Assembly (NCBI GenBank): GCA_963735055.1
Contig: CAVTJN010000004.1
Location: 695,520-759,519 of the forward strand
Direction of reading: 5' to 3'
DNA length: 64,000 nt
From: JBBITI01 sp963735055
GTDB taxonomy: Bacteria; Chloroflexota; Dehalococcoidia; Dehalococcoidales; UBA2162
Shown piece by piece: positions 27,798 through 36,702 of the stretch; positions within the stretch are counted from its first letter, which is position 1, and every line of letters begins with the position of its first letter. The position numbers and the translations under genes were made by a program. The notes under the pieces are model-generated. The model was not told where the DNA came from. It worked only from the letters and a program-made list of their open reading frames with translations, and made no database searches.

Positions 27798-28853
27798 ATG
27801 ACAAGACGGAAATATCCAGCCATTAAGTCTGTCGCCAAAGTCCTGGCTATTGTGCTCGGGTGCAGCGTCATTCTCGCCATTCCGATGGTGAAACTGACCA
27901 TGGACTGGTCCAGAAGTGTGTCGCGACAGTTGTACGGCGCGGTCACTGGAGTACTACGCACGCATTCTCCCGGAATCATCAAAATTGATGAGAACGGCGT
28001 GCCGATTGCGGACTATGGTTACCAGATGGGTGAATACCTGGGACCGCAGAGAAATCCGCTGACAATTGCCACCAAGGCGACGTCTTACTTCGATCAGTAC
28101 TCAAGTGCCGGGAACCCGGTTAAGAAAGACTACTTCCTGAATTGTATCCGTTGGTTGGCGGAAGCCGAGAAAGATAGGGGGGCGTATTCACTGTGGGCCT
28201 ATGAATTTGACGTCCGTCCCTACAATCTCAAGGCTCCGTACTATTCCGCCATGGCACAAACACGCATCATGGTTGCTTTCGAAAGGGCCTACGAACTAAC
28301 CAAGGACCAACGCTACGAACTGCTCTCGCTCAAGGCGATGCGGTCTCTCGAGGTGCCGATAGGTGATGGCGGGGTCCTGCACGTTGACCCGCGCGATGGG
28401 GGCAGTTGGTACGAGGAACTGGCCAGCGATACGATAAAGCCTCCGTTGATTCTGAACGGGTTCATATTCAGCCTGTTGGACCTGAATGATGTTTTTGTCC
28501 GAACCGGTTCGCAAGAAGCCAAGACATTGTTTGACAATGGGGTGGTTGAACTCAAGAGGCATCTAGCCGACTTTGACACTGGACGGTGGACATACTACGA
28601 CATGGAGGGCGAATTGGCCTACGACTACCATTATGTCCACATTGATCAGATGCGGCAGCTATACGATATTACCGGTCAAGCCATATTCAAGGCATATCAC
28701 GACAAGTGGGCTTCGTATTTCCCCTGGAACCCGATGTGGGCCCGGGAACGGTTTGCTGCCTACTTGCTGGACGTTACCATCATCTTCATTGGATCCAGTA
28801 TCACTATTCTCCTGGTGTACGGCTTGACCCGACGGCGTTCCCGGGAGAAGTAG
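27798..28853 (+). CDS. D-glucuronyl C5-epimerase-like membrane protein
   Basis: 351 residues. An N-terminal hydrophobic helix (about residues 10-32) and a C-terminal one (about 318-340) enclose an alpha-toroid domain. Conserved patterns of the glucuronyl C5-epimerase C-terminal family are present: GAYSLWAYEFDVRPYN, APYYSAMAQTRIMVAFERAY, PLILNGFIFSLLDLNDV and YDYHYVHIDQMRQLYDITG. These enzymes epimerise uronic acid residues within polymers (heparan sulfate in animals). Placement beside a flippase and glycosyltransferases, in a locus that makes uronic-acid sugars, fits modification of an exported polymer. The start codon is ATG without a strong Shine-Dalgarno. Activity is inferred from homology. 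Confidence 0.8.
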   Translation: MTRRKYPAIKSVAKVLAIVLGCSVILAIPMVKLTMDWSRSVSRQLYGAVTGVLRTHSPGIIKIDENGVPIADYGYQMGEYLGPQRNPLTIATKATSYFDQYSSAGNPVKKDYFLNCIRWLAEAEKDRGAYSLWAYEFDVRPYNLKAPYYSAMAQTRIMVAFERAYELTKDQRYELLSLKAMRSLEVPIGDGGVLHVDPRDGGSWYEELASDTIKPPLILNGFIFSLLDLNDVFVRTGSQEAKTLFDNGVVELKRHLADFDTGRWTYYDMEGELAYDYHYVHIDQMRQLYDITGQAIFKAYHDKWASYFPWNPMWARERFAAYLLDVTIIFIGSSITILLVYGLTRRRSREK

Positions 28854-28864
28854 TCTCCGCCGGC

Positions 28865-30343
28865 ATGACGAACATGAACGCGACTCCCGACACCGAACTG
28901 CGCGGGTTTGCCAGGGATATCTTGGTTTTCGGTCTCGCCCAGGGAATCCTCCTGGTTTTCGGCTTCGTTCAATCCCTCCTGATTCCCAAGTTCCTTACCG
29001 TCGAGAGCTATGGCTATTGGCAGGTCTTCTTGCTCTACGGCAGCTACATTGGCATACTGCACGTCGGTTTTCTGGACGGAGTTCTGTTGCGCTGGGCCGG
29101 AAAAGACATCTCCGAAATAACCGGCGAAATAGCCGTAGCCTTTCGATTCCTTGTCATCGAACTGCTAACCATCATATTGCCGCTGGGTGCTGTTTCGTAT
29201 TTTGTCCTTCGGCCGCATATTGGCTGGATAGGCGTGTGGATACTGACCTGGGGTTTGGTGATGTGTCTGGAGACCTTCTTTGTCTTCGTTTGCCAGGCCG
29301 CAAAACGGTTCAAGTTCCTGGCAATCCTGAATCTAAGCATTGGCGGACTGTTCCTGGTTCTCATTCTTATCTTGAAGGCGATCAACTCCACCGGCTATTC
29401 TCAGGTTGTCATCGCTTACATCGCTACTTACGTTCTGGCGCTATTTGCTCTAATGGTCTTCTTCCGGAAATATCTTCGATCCGCGAGCGGCCGCAGGCGA
29501 TCGTCAGTGGCGGAATTTGGCAAGGCGAATATAGGCGTTGGCATCTTCGTCCTGTTAGGCAATTTCGGCACCGCGGTCATGTTCAGTATTGACCGGATGA
29601 TGATCAGCGCTCTCTTCCCCCTGCAGCAGTTTGCCATCTATGCCTTTGCCCTAACCATCTCCGGAATCGGCAACGCTTTGGTCGGCGCCGTATCGCAGGT
29701 TTTCCTTCCCTACATAAAGGGGGCGGTACCAGAACTGCGAAATAAGGCTTACCATCTGGCGAAGTCCGCCGTTGTCATCCTGTGGGCGGGTGCGTTGACG
29801 CTGTATTTTCCGCTCAGCAAGATAATTCGGTCATATCTCTCGGACTACGCTCCTTCAGTGCCTATAATCCAGATCATTTTCGGCACGATCGGCTTCTGCA
29901 GCATAATTCAGATACTGCATGCCAACTACTACAAAGCTTACGGCAAACAGAGACAATATTTTTCCCGGGCCATCATCATACTGGCCATTTCGGCAATATC
30001 TGTGTTCATAGTCATCAAGGCGTGGCATACGCTGGAAAGCGTCGCCATCACCATGTTCGTGATCTTTGGCTCGTGGTATGCTCTCAACGAAGTGACTTTA
30101 GAGGCAACGGTAGGCGAACTCGGTTGGCGCAGCATACGGAAGGACCTGATAACCATGGCCGGCTATCTGGCCGTCTTCTGGCTGACGTCGCTCGCAACCA
30201 ACTGGTTTGTCGCTCAGACATTGGTCTATCTGAGCCTGTTCTGCTTGATCACGTGGCTTCTGCTTCGCCACGAGGTACGAGAGCTGTTCAATATCCTGAA
30301 CAGGACACTTCCTGGCCGATTAGCGAAAAGACGGGTAGAATAG
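28865..30343 (+). CDS. Polysaccharide flippase (Wzx/MATE-like)
   Basis: About 492 residues with 12-14 hydrophobic helices and an N-terminal LVFGLAQGILLVFGFVQSLL typical of oligosaccharide flippases, then FLDGVLLRWAGKD and SIDRMMISALFPLQQFAIYA. Start placed at ATG 28865, 11 bases after the stop of the previous gene. The open frame extends upstream to 28706, but that part overlaps the epimerase gene and is not membrane-like. It would translocate undecaprenyl-linked oligosaccharide units. Co-directional with the C5-epimerase homologue and a GT2 gene. Confidence 0.88.
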   Translation: MTNMNATPDTELRGFARDILVFGLAQGILLVFGFVQSLLIPKFLTVESYGYWQVFLLYGSYIGILHVGFLDGVLLRWAGKDISEITGEIAVAFRFLVIELLTIILPLGAVSYFVLRPHIGWIGVWILTWGLVMCLETFFVFVCQAAKRFKFLAILNLSIGGLFLVLILILKAINSTGYSQVVIAYIATYVLALFALMVFFRKYLRSASGRRRSSVAEFGKANIGVGIFVLLGNFGTAVMFSIDRMMISALFPLQQFAIYAFALTISGIGNALVGAVSQVFLPYIKGAVPELRNKAYHLAKSAVVILWAGALTLYFPLSKIIRSYLSDYAPSVPIIQIIFGTIGFCSIIQILHANYYKAYGKQRQYFSRAIIILAISAISVFIVIKAWHTLESVAITMFVIFGSWYALNEVTLEATVGELGWRSIRKDLITMAGYLAVFWLTSLATNWFVAQTLVYLSLFCLITWLLLRHEVRELFNILNRTLPGRLAKRRVE

Positions 30344-30365
30344 CAGCAATCAAGACCGACAGACG

Positions 30366-31367
30366 ATGGACAGACAACCTTTGGTCTCCATAATTACCGC
30401 CACCTACAACCATGAACGATTCATCGGTCCGTGCATTGAGAGCGTCTTGAGCCAAACGTACCCTCATTGGGAGATGATCGTTATTGATGATGGTTCCAAA
30501 GACCGGACCAGCGAGATAGTGGCCAAGTATGAGGATGCGAGAATAAAGCACACCAAGCAGGACAACGTCGGAATCTGGAGATTGGGGGAGACCTACAACA
30601 AAGCTTTGGGCATGTCAGCCGGATCACTCATTGCCGTCCTCGAGGGTGACGACCTATGGCCTCCTGACAAGATCGAAAAGCAATTACCCGCATTCGACAG
30701 GCCAGAAGTGGTGTTGAGCTTCGGAAACGTGACCATGGTGGATACCAACGGCAAGATCCTTTATGCCCAGCGGGGTAATCTCAAATGGTTCAAAGGGAGG
30801 ACGCGGCCACAGGTCTTACGGAGGTTGTTCTCGAACAACTTTGTGCCGGCCTGCACCGCTATGTGCCGGAGGGACGCCCTGGTCACGATCGGTGGCTTCT
30901 ATCAGCCCACCGGTACTCCCTTTGTCGACTATCCCACGTGGCTGAAGCTCTTGCTGCAGGGAGAGGTGGGTCCGGTACCTGAGGTGTTGGGGTACTGGCG
31001 CGTCCACCAGAATCAGATATCCTTCAGCAAGGTCTTTGAAATGAGTGAGGCAAGGAGCAAAGTAAGGGAGGATTTCTACGGGCAGTTGTCACTGGAGACC
31101 AGGAATTCGCTGTCCATCAGCGCATCGGACTTGACAAGATTGAGACAGCAGAGCCTCAGTTCTTACCATTTCACGGTCGGGAGAACAGAGCTGGTAGACG
31201 GCGAGTGGCGGGAAGCCAGAACTCATTTCAAAGAGGCCTTCTCCAGCGGGACTCTGCTCTCCAAGTGTTTATCCGCGGTGGGAATTATCTGCAGTTACCT
31301 CAGACTGAACCTGGAATGGGCCGCTCTTATTGCGTGCGCTCGGCCTCGCTACAATTGGATGGCTTGA
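30366..31367 (+). CDS. Glycosyltransferase family 2
   Basis: 333-residue GT-A fold transferase. The N-terminus VSIITATYNHERFIGPCIES and the donor-binding VIDDGSKDRT are followed by the metal-binding LEGDDLWPP (DxD equivalent EGDD) and an acceptor-site segment GYWRVHQNQIS. It starts 22 bases after the flippase stop, in the same transcript. It has no transmembrane anchor. Donor and acceptor unknown. Confidence 0.92.
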   Translation: MDRQPLVSIITATYNHERFIGPCIESVLSQTYPHWEMIVIDDGSKDRTSEIVAKYEDARIKHTKQDNVGIWRLGETYNKALGMSAGSLIAVLEGDDLWPPDKIEKQLPAFDRPEVVLSFGNVTMVDTNGKILYAQRGNLKWFKGRTRPQVLRRLFSNNFVPACTAMCRRDALVTIGGFYQPTGTPFVDYPTWLKLLLQGEVGPVPEVLGYWRVHQNQISFSKVFEMSEARSKVREDFYGQLSLETRNSLSISASDLTRLRQQSLSSYHFTVGRTELVDGEWREARTHFKEAFSSGTLLSKCLSAVGIICSYLRLNLEWAALIACARPRYNWMA

Positions 31368-31422
31368 TCGAATTATTTCCGATCTGTCGTCCGGCAGGGT
31401 CCAGGTTCGCCAGGCCTGCGTC

Positions 31423-33237
31423 TTACGGCGTGAGACGCCGTGTATAGAACAAGTCCATACCGCCGTTCGAATATACCTTGCTCACGCTGCGGTCGCGTTC
31501 AAGGGCAGCAAAATCAGCGTCGTTGAATCTCCCCACAGCCCCCCATACCGCCGAATAGAGTGATCGGTCCAAGGTTACGATTCCAGCGTACTTACCGTCG
31601 GGATATTGTTCGCCCAGAGTGGCGTATTGCCCGTAGCCGAAGTGATCGGCAAACTGCACGTTGATGTAATACTTACCATCGTGATTGTCGGGTCTGCCTC
31701 GCGCCGCTTCAGTTCCCAGTACAATGTCGAAGTACCTGAACGCCGCAACCGAAATAGTGCTCACGCTAATGTTTCTATCTTTTTCCGAAATCGTCCAGTC
31801 AAATCCCGCCACGGATGCCTCAGTGAGCTGCAGGTTAGGCTGAAGAACATAAGGCGAATAATATAGCCCTCTGAAGCTGGCCACGGCAGGGATCAACAAC
31901 AGCAGGATCACCACGACATAACTCAGAAGCCCACTCTTCAAATTCCGGCCAATCGACAGGATGCCGACAGCAGCCAGCCCCGGCGTGAGCAACATGATGT
32001 AATGCAGCCCCCGTTCCTCGCCGACGAATACCAGGCCGAGCGCCCCCGCGAGGTAGAGCAAGTAAGCCAGACCCGACATCAGAAACATGAGGCCAACGTC
32101 TACGATCGCGGGCGATAGGAATTCACCGGCAGACTTTCGGATCTGACGAAGGACCAGTATCAGACCTGTCAGGCTGAGTACGACGAGTATGGTATCCGCA
32201 CCATATGATTTCAAGTACAATAGCACCAAGTCGCCGCCCTGTACGTTGATCTTGGACAGCGTGTCTCCCATCGCGCCCAACACTCTGCCAATACGGCCGA
32301 TATTATCCAAGAGGTCAGTTAGATTCCTTCCGAACATCTCAAATGAACGGAGCCACGCCACGAGCATGCCCAATTCAACGATTCCGAAAACGAGGGGCAG
32401 ATAGAACTGCCGGATATTAGCCAGATTATCCTTTCGGTTGAGCAACGCCTTGACGGGTAGTCCGATGAAAAAGATGCCGAGGAGAAATACTCCTAACATC
32501 AGTGAGGAAAGCGGGTGGAAAATCGGGTACGTGATTAGTAGTATGAGAAACAGGACCACGTACGATCGCTCTGACTGGGACTTGAAGTAGAAATAAAAGA
32601 CCAGCGGAAGCATGAATATGGACCATCCATTTGGCACGAGAACGAAATGAAAATCAGCCTCAATGAATACGACCGCGGCGATCGCTGCCGCCAACAGTTG
32701 CTGCTCCCGTCTGCGCAGAACGGCCGTTGATAGCAGATAGCTGGAAATAACGAAGAAACCAGAAAGGAAGGCCTCGCTCACGTTTCCAACCAATCGGAGC
32801 GGCATCTCGGTAACCAGCACGATTTGAGAAAGCACTGAGTGCGTGATCGGATAGAAATTCAGTCGGTCGAAATTCCCCGTGTCCAGCACGGTTTTCACAT
32901 CACCCCAATGACTCATGGTGTCGCCGGACCAGGTGAAATACCCTCTAACATGAGGAACAACCAGAATACTGAAATGACTCAACACCAGGATCAGCAAACC
33001 AAGCATCCAAATCCGGCTGGTCTGGTAGCCTTTGCGAATCACCTGGTCAACGATGATAGTCGCGCCACCCAGTATAGCCGTGAAAATCAGCGCCCAGGTG
33101 AGAGTCGGAGTCTTGCCATAGATATCTAGTTCGTATCCGCTGGCGGGGCTTTCCCGGGCAATCATGACCGCTGCCCCGAGTGCCAGTAATGAGACCACGG
33201 CAATTACCTTCGGCATGTAATTCTGGTTTCTATCCAT
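31423..33237 (-). CDS. Polytopic membrane protein, possible GT-C glycosyltransferase
   Basis: 604 residues with about 12 hydrophobic helices in the first 460 positions and a soluble extracytoplasmic C-terminal domain (about 470-604, rich in Tyr, ending YTRRLTP). The first large loop contains SGDTMSHWGDVKTVL and FYPITHSVLSQI. Acidic residues in the first external loop are typical of GT-C enzymes that use lipid-linked donors. I do not recognise a specific family. Its position between glycosyltransferase genes supports a role in polymer assembly. A hairpin (31425-31441) overlaps its stop codon. Confidence 0.6.
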   Translation of the reverse strand: MDRNQNYMPKVIAVVSLLALGAAVMIARESPASGYELDIYGKTPTLTWALIFTAILGGATIIVDQVIRKGYQTSRIWMLGLLILVLSHFSILVVPHVRGYFTWSGDTMSHWGDVKTVLDTGNFDRLNFYPITHSVLSQIVLVTEMPLRLVGNVSEAFLSGFFVISSYLLSTAVLRRREQQLLAAAIAAVVFIEADFHFVLVPNGWSIFMLPLVFYFYFKSQSERSYVVLFLILLITYPIFHPLSSLMLGVFLLGIFFIGLPVKALLNRKDNLANIRQFYLPLVFGIVELGMLVAWLRSFEMFGRNLTDLLDNIGRIGRVLGAMGDTLSKINVQGGDLVLLYLKSYGADTILVVLSLTGLILVLRQIRKSAGEFLSPAIVDVGLMFLMSGLAYLLYLAGALGLVFVGEERGLHYIMLLTPGLAAVGILSIGRNLKSGLLSYVVVILLLLIPAVASFRGLYYSPYVLQPNLQLTEASVAGFDWTISEKDRNISVSTISVAAFRYFDIVLGTEAARGRPDNHDGKYYINVQFADHFGYGQYATLGEQYPDGKYAGIVTLDRSLYSAVWGAVGRFNDADFAALERDRSVSKVYSNGGMDLFYTRRLTP

Positions 33238-33273
33238 CCCGTCCTTGTTCCTCTCGAAGACTGCCGTCGTCAG

Positions 33274-34401
33274 TCAATGACCGGTCGGTCCATGCGCAGT
33301 GGAAACCCCTTCTGCCAATTCTCGGTATATCCCCTCGACCCTCGCCAATTGCGTCTTCCGCTCAACTCTGGTGACCGCGATTTCACGCGCCCTTCTCCCA
33401 AATAATACCCGTGTTTGGCGATTCTGTAGTAGGAGTACTATCTTGTCGGCGAGATCTTGGTGATTTCCAGGCTTGAACAGGAACCCACTTTCTCCATCCT
33501 TGAGCCAATACCTGTTGGCAGGGATATCGGTGACCACCGGCGCCAACTCGCACGCCATTCCCTCGAATAGAGCGATAGAAGCGCCATCCGACAACGAAGT
33601 TGATACGTATATGTCGGCCGCGGATAGTAGTCTGGGGATCGTTTCTCGGGGCATCCATCCAAGGAATGTAACATTCTCGCCGCCTGTCAGCATGGTCTTC
33701 AGCTTATCGACCATGTCTTGCTGGCCTTTGCGGTAGAGGATGACAAAGGCCGTTCGAGGAACCCGCCGGGTCACAATCGGTATGGCCCTGACGAGCGTCT
33801 CAACGTCATATATCGGGTCGAGGCCCCTGGTGGTTATGACAATCGAAGATGAGCGATCAAGGCCGAGGGTGGCCCTCACGGAATCCCGGTCGTCACAGGG
33901 TTTGAACTCGTCGACGTCTACACCCAGACTGTAAGTGAAGACCTTGGACACATCACATTTCAGTGCGGCAAGCTTGTCAGCTCCAACATCAATCGGAAAC
34001 AGGCACGCGACCTTGTCGGCGCGGCGGGTAGCATACTTTGCCGTAAATTTCCAGATCATGCTCCGCCACGGATCTATTAACAGATCAGAGCCCCACGCAG
34101 TTGTCACCAGGGGGTGAAAGCCCGAGAACGCCGCTATGAAACCGTACACGGTAATATAGTGACCGTCCACTACATCAGGGGCTATCTTTCGTATTGACCT
34201 TCTCGTCTGCATCAGCCAGGACATTTCCCGTATCAAAGGGACTTTCAGCCTCGGGAGTCCGTGAAGGCGGACGTTGGCGGGCAAATCCGATTTCGGCCTC
34301 TTCCAGGAAATCAGATGGACTTCATGTTTTCGAGAACCCAGGTATTCCGCCAGTCGGTAGGTGTGTTCGCTACTGGCATCGGCAACTATACAGATGCGCA
34401 T
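33274..34401 (-). CDS. Glycosyltransferase family 4
   Basis: 375-residue GT-B enzyme. N-terminal acceptor domain (AEYLGSRKHEVHLISW, VDGHYITVYG) and C-terminal donor domain with ITTRGLDPIYDVETLV, VTFLGWMPRETIPRLLSAAD, then STSLSDGASIALFEGMAC, the E-x7-E-like signature. Retaining glycosyl transfer from a nucleotide sugar is expected. It lies 36 bp from the membrane protein in the same direction. The 108 bp upstream, toward wecB, are empty. Confidence 0.9.
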   Translation of the reverse strand: MRICIVADASSEHTYRLAEYLGSRKHEVHLISWKRPKSDLPANVRLHGLPRLKVPLIREMSWLMQTRRSIRKIAPDVVDGHYITVYGFIAAFSGFHPLVTTAWGSDLLIDPWRSMIWKFTAKYATRRADKVACLFPIDVGADKLAALKCDVSKVFTYSLGVDVDEFKPCDDRDSVRATLGLDRSSSIVITTRGLDPIYDVETLVRAIPIVTRRVPRTAFVILYRKGQQDMVDKLKTMLTGGENVTFLGWMPRETIPRLLSAADIYVSTSLSDGASIALFEGMACELAPVVTDIPANRYWLKDGESGFLFKPGNHQDLADKIVLLLQNRQTRVLFGRRAREIAVTRVERKTQLARVEGIYRELAEGVSTAHGPTGH

Positions 34402-34509
34402 GCTTGTCTTTGCTCTCCATGAGTCCTCCTGCCCCAGTCGCGAGTGTTGTGGAGGTCAGGAGAAGAGTCGAACAGTAATGGACACCACGAACTGGCTGAA
34501 CTCATCGCG

Positions 34510-35586
34510 TCACAATACTATCTGTCCGAGTATATTGCTGATTTCCTGACATGCATTTCCTTTTCCGAATCGCTCGCGATGGGTCTCATCTGAAGGATGG
34601 AAGGTCCTTGCCATATCCACGATTTTGGCCTCATCGTTACCCACGACGATGTTCCATCCGTCAATTACCGTTTCTGTCCACGGCGTGCTGTCCATCATCG
34701 TGACGCATGGTATCTTTAGAATGTAAGCCTCTTTTTGAATCCCGCCGGAGTCGGTGAGCACCTTCTTCGCGTGGTTCAATAGTTTCAGAAATTCCAGGTA
34801 GCCCAGTGGTGAAACCAGTTTCATCTTCTGTTTCAAGCTATCAAACAGACCGTAAGACTTCAGCATTTTCTCTGTTCTGGGATGAACCGGGAACACAATC
34901 GTCTCTCCCAACTCCGCAAGCCTGACGAGGGCAGTGATAATATTCTGCAAATCATTCTGCGTGTCAGTATTGCCGGCCCGATGCAGCGTCACCACTATGT
35001 ATTCCTTATTCCTCACGCCGAGGGTCTCCAGAATACCTGATTTCTCTGCGATTTCCCCGTTGATTCTCAAGGCATCTACCATGACGTCTCCGGTCAGATA
35101 TACGCCCTTGGTCATCCCTTCTTCTCTCAGTCGGTCAACAGCCGTTTGCGTCGGGCAGAAGAGGTAGTCTGAGCAATAATCAGCCACCTGACGGTTAATC
35201 TCTTCTGGCATGGACTTATCAAAGGATCTTAACCCGGCTTCCACATGGGCCAGCCTGATATGCAGCTTGGCCGCCGACAAGGCGCCTGCAAGGGTAGAAT
35301 TCGTATCCCCGTAGATCAGCACCAGATCCGGGGCTTCTTTTATCAGGATTTCCTCTATCCCGATGAGCATCTTGCCAGTCTGGTAGCCGTGTGTACCGGA
35401 ACCTACCCCGAGATCGTAGTCGGGCTCCAGAATGCCAAGCTCGTCGAAAAAAATCTTGCTCATGTTATAGTCGTAGTGCTGCCCGGTGTGGATCAGCAGG
35501 CAACGATGTGACTTCATCAACTCCTTAGACAGAGGAGCATGCTTGACAAACTGCGGGCGCGCTCCGACAATTGATACAATCTTCAC
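34510..35586 (-). CDS. wecB: UDP-N-acetylglucosamine 2-epimerase (non-hydrolysing; WecB/WbpI type)
   Basis: 358-residue GT-B-like epimerase. Motifs: the start VGARPQFVKHAPLS, HTGQHYD (here ILIHTGQHYDYNMS-like), YGDTNSTLAGALSA, HVEAGLRSFD, MPEEINRQ, SDSGGIQKEA. It converts a UDP-GlcNAc-type sugar to the ManNAc form. In this locus, homologues of WbpA, WbpB, WbpE and WbpD are also present, so the substrate may be UDP-2,3-diacetamido-glucuronic acid (WbpI role) rather than UDP-GlcNAc. Overlaps the upstream DUF354 gene by four bases. Confidence 0.92.
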   Translation of the reverse strand: MKIVSIVGARPQFVKHAPLSKELMKSHRCLLIHTGQHYDYNMSKIFFDELGILEPDYDLGVGSGTHGYQTGKMLIGIEEILIKEAPDLVLIYGDTNSTLAGALSAAKLHIRLAHVEAGLRSFDKSMPEEINRQVADYCSDYLFCPTQTAVDRLREEGMTKGVYLTGDVMVDALRINGEIAEKSGILETLGVRNKEYIVVTLHRAGNTDTQNDLQNIITALVRLAELGETIVFPVHPRTEKMLKSYGLFDSLKQKMKLVSPLGYLEFLKLLNHAKKVLTDSGGIQKEAYILKIPCVTMMDSTPWTETVIDGWNIVVGNDEAKIVDMARTFHPSDETHRERFGKGNACQEISNILGQIVL

Positions 35587-36656
35587 GACAATTCCTTCTT
35601 CCGTTGATATCTCGCCAGGCTCCTGGGATATTCATCGATGAAATCCGCCAGGAACTGAGCGACGTCTATTTTGTCCGAGAGAAGTCGCTGGCGTTTTATC
35701 GCCCACTCCTCTTTAAGATTTGGCTGCCCCATGAGCTCGATTGCCTTGCTCACGGCTTGTTCACTTTCCACAAACGAGTAGATTAGGCCGTACTGCTGCT
35801 CCAGCGCCTTGAAGATACCCATGTCATTCGGCCCAACCCAGTTGTTACAGCGAACCACGGGAGTTCCCAGCACCGCAGCTTCGGTCGCCATGGTCTGAGT
35901 GTCGGTCACGAGCAGATGAGCGTAGTTAAGGGCATGGTGAATTCGATCCTTGGCAATCGGCAACACGTATTTCTCCAAGCTCGGCGGCAAGGCTCCCTCG
36001 GGAGAAATGAAAACGCGGGCGTATTTCCTCATTTCCTCTACCAGTTCGATTTGGGTCTTTACCGGGAATCCATGTTTGCCAATGTCATGGAATGCGTCGA
36101 AGGCGTTAAAGCGCAGAATAACATATTTCTCACCTGGCGACAGCTTCAACTCGTCTAATATCGACGGGTCTGGTTCGAAGGAATTCGGATGGAGGTACGC
36201 CAACTCCTTACAACCTTGTATTCTCAGTTGTTTCTTGCCGAGCGTCCCATCAAAACACCACGGTGTGATGATAACATCGGCGAACACACGGTTGACCAGA
36301 TGCTGAACGGGCATTCGCTCGGAATCGTTGAAAAGAACACATGGTTTCAACAGAAGTGTGGCCAAAAGCGGTTCATCGGGCCCGATACCTACGATGAGGT
36401 CGGGCTTGAAGGTCCGAGACAGTCTGTACTCGCGGAACACGTAGTCGAACAACTGAAAACCTTTCATATATTTGTGGCCATTGGAATGCCTGATGTAGAC
36501 CTGGTATTTCAGACTGTAATGATCGAGAAGTGTCAGCGTTGAGCCGTAGTCCCTGGCGAGTATCTTAATTTCGTGGCCTCTTCCAAGAAGACTGCTGACA
36601 ACGTTGCGGAAGAGGTGGACATGTGCTGGCGTATGAATGCAGAATATGACTTTCAT
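35583..36656 (-). CDS. DUF354 family GT-B-like protein
   Basis: About 357 residues, starting at ATG 36656 (MKVIFCIHTPAHVHLFRN); the longer frame to 36731 runs into the upstream gene. DUF354 features are the N-terminal TPAHVHLFRN, IVGIGPDEPL, FNDSERMPVQHLV, and a C-terminal DTQTMATEAAVLGTPVVR. The last recalls the donor-site loop of WecB-type GT-B folds. Proteins of this family occur in archaeal and bacterial polysaccharide loci and are probably glycosyltransferases or epimerase relatives. The four-base overlap with wecB suggests they work together. Confidence 0.82.
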   Translation of the reverse strand: MKVIFCIHTPAHVHLFRNVVSSLLGRGHEIKILARDYGSTLTLLDHYSLKYQVYIRHSNGHKYMKGFQLFDYVFREYRLSRTFKPDLIVGIGPDEPLLATLLLKPCVLFNDSERMPVQHLVNRVFADVIITPWCFDGTLGKKQLRIQGCKELAYLHPNSFEPDPSILDELKLSPGEKYVILRFNAFDAFHDIGKHGFPVKTQIELVEEMRKYARVFISPEGALPPSLEKYVLPIAKDRIHHALNYAHLLVTDTQTMATEAAVLGTPVVRCNNWVGPNDMGIFKALEQQYGLIYSFVESEQAVSKAIELMGQPNLKEEWAIKRQRLLSDKIDVAQFLADFIDEYPRSLARYQRKKELS

Positions 36657-36702
36657 GTTGTTTCTGGCCCCTGAGAACAGGCAGGCCTCCTTCGTGATTC
36701 TA

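Noticed and set aside
31425..31441. Hairpin ACGGCGT-GAG-ACGCCGT as a terminator between convergent genes
   Set aside because: It overlaps the stop codon and last codons of the membrane-protein gene and has no U tract; it may be incidental.
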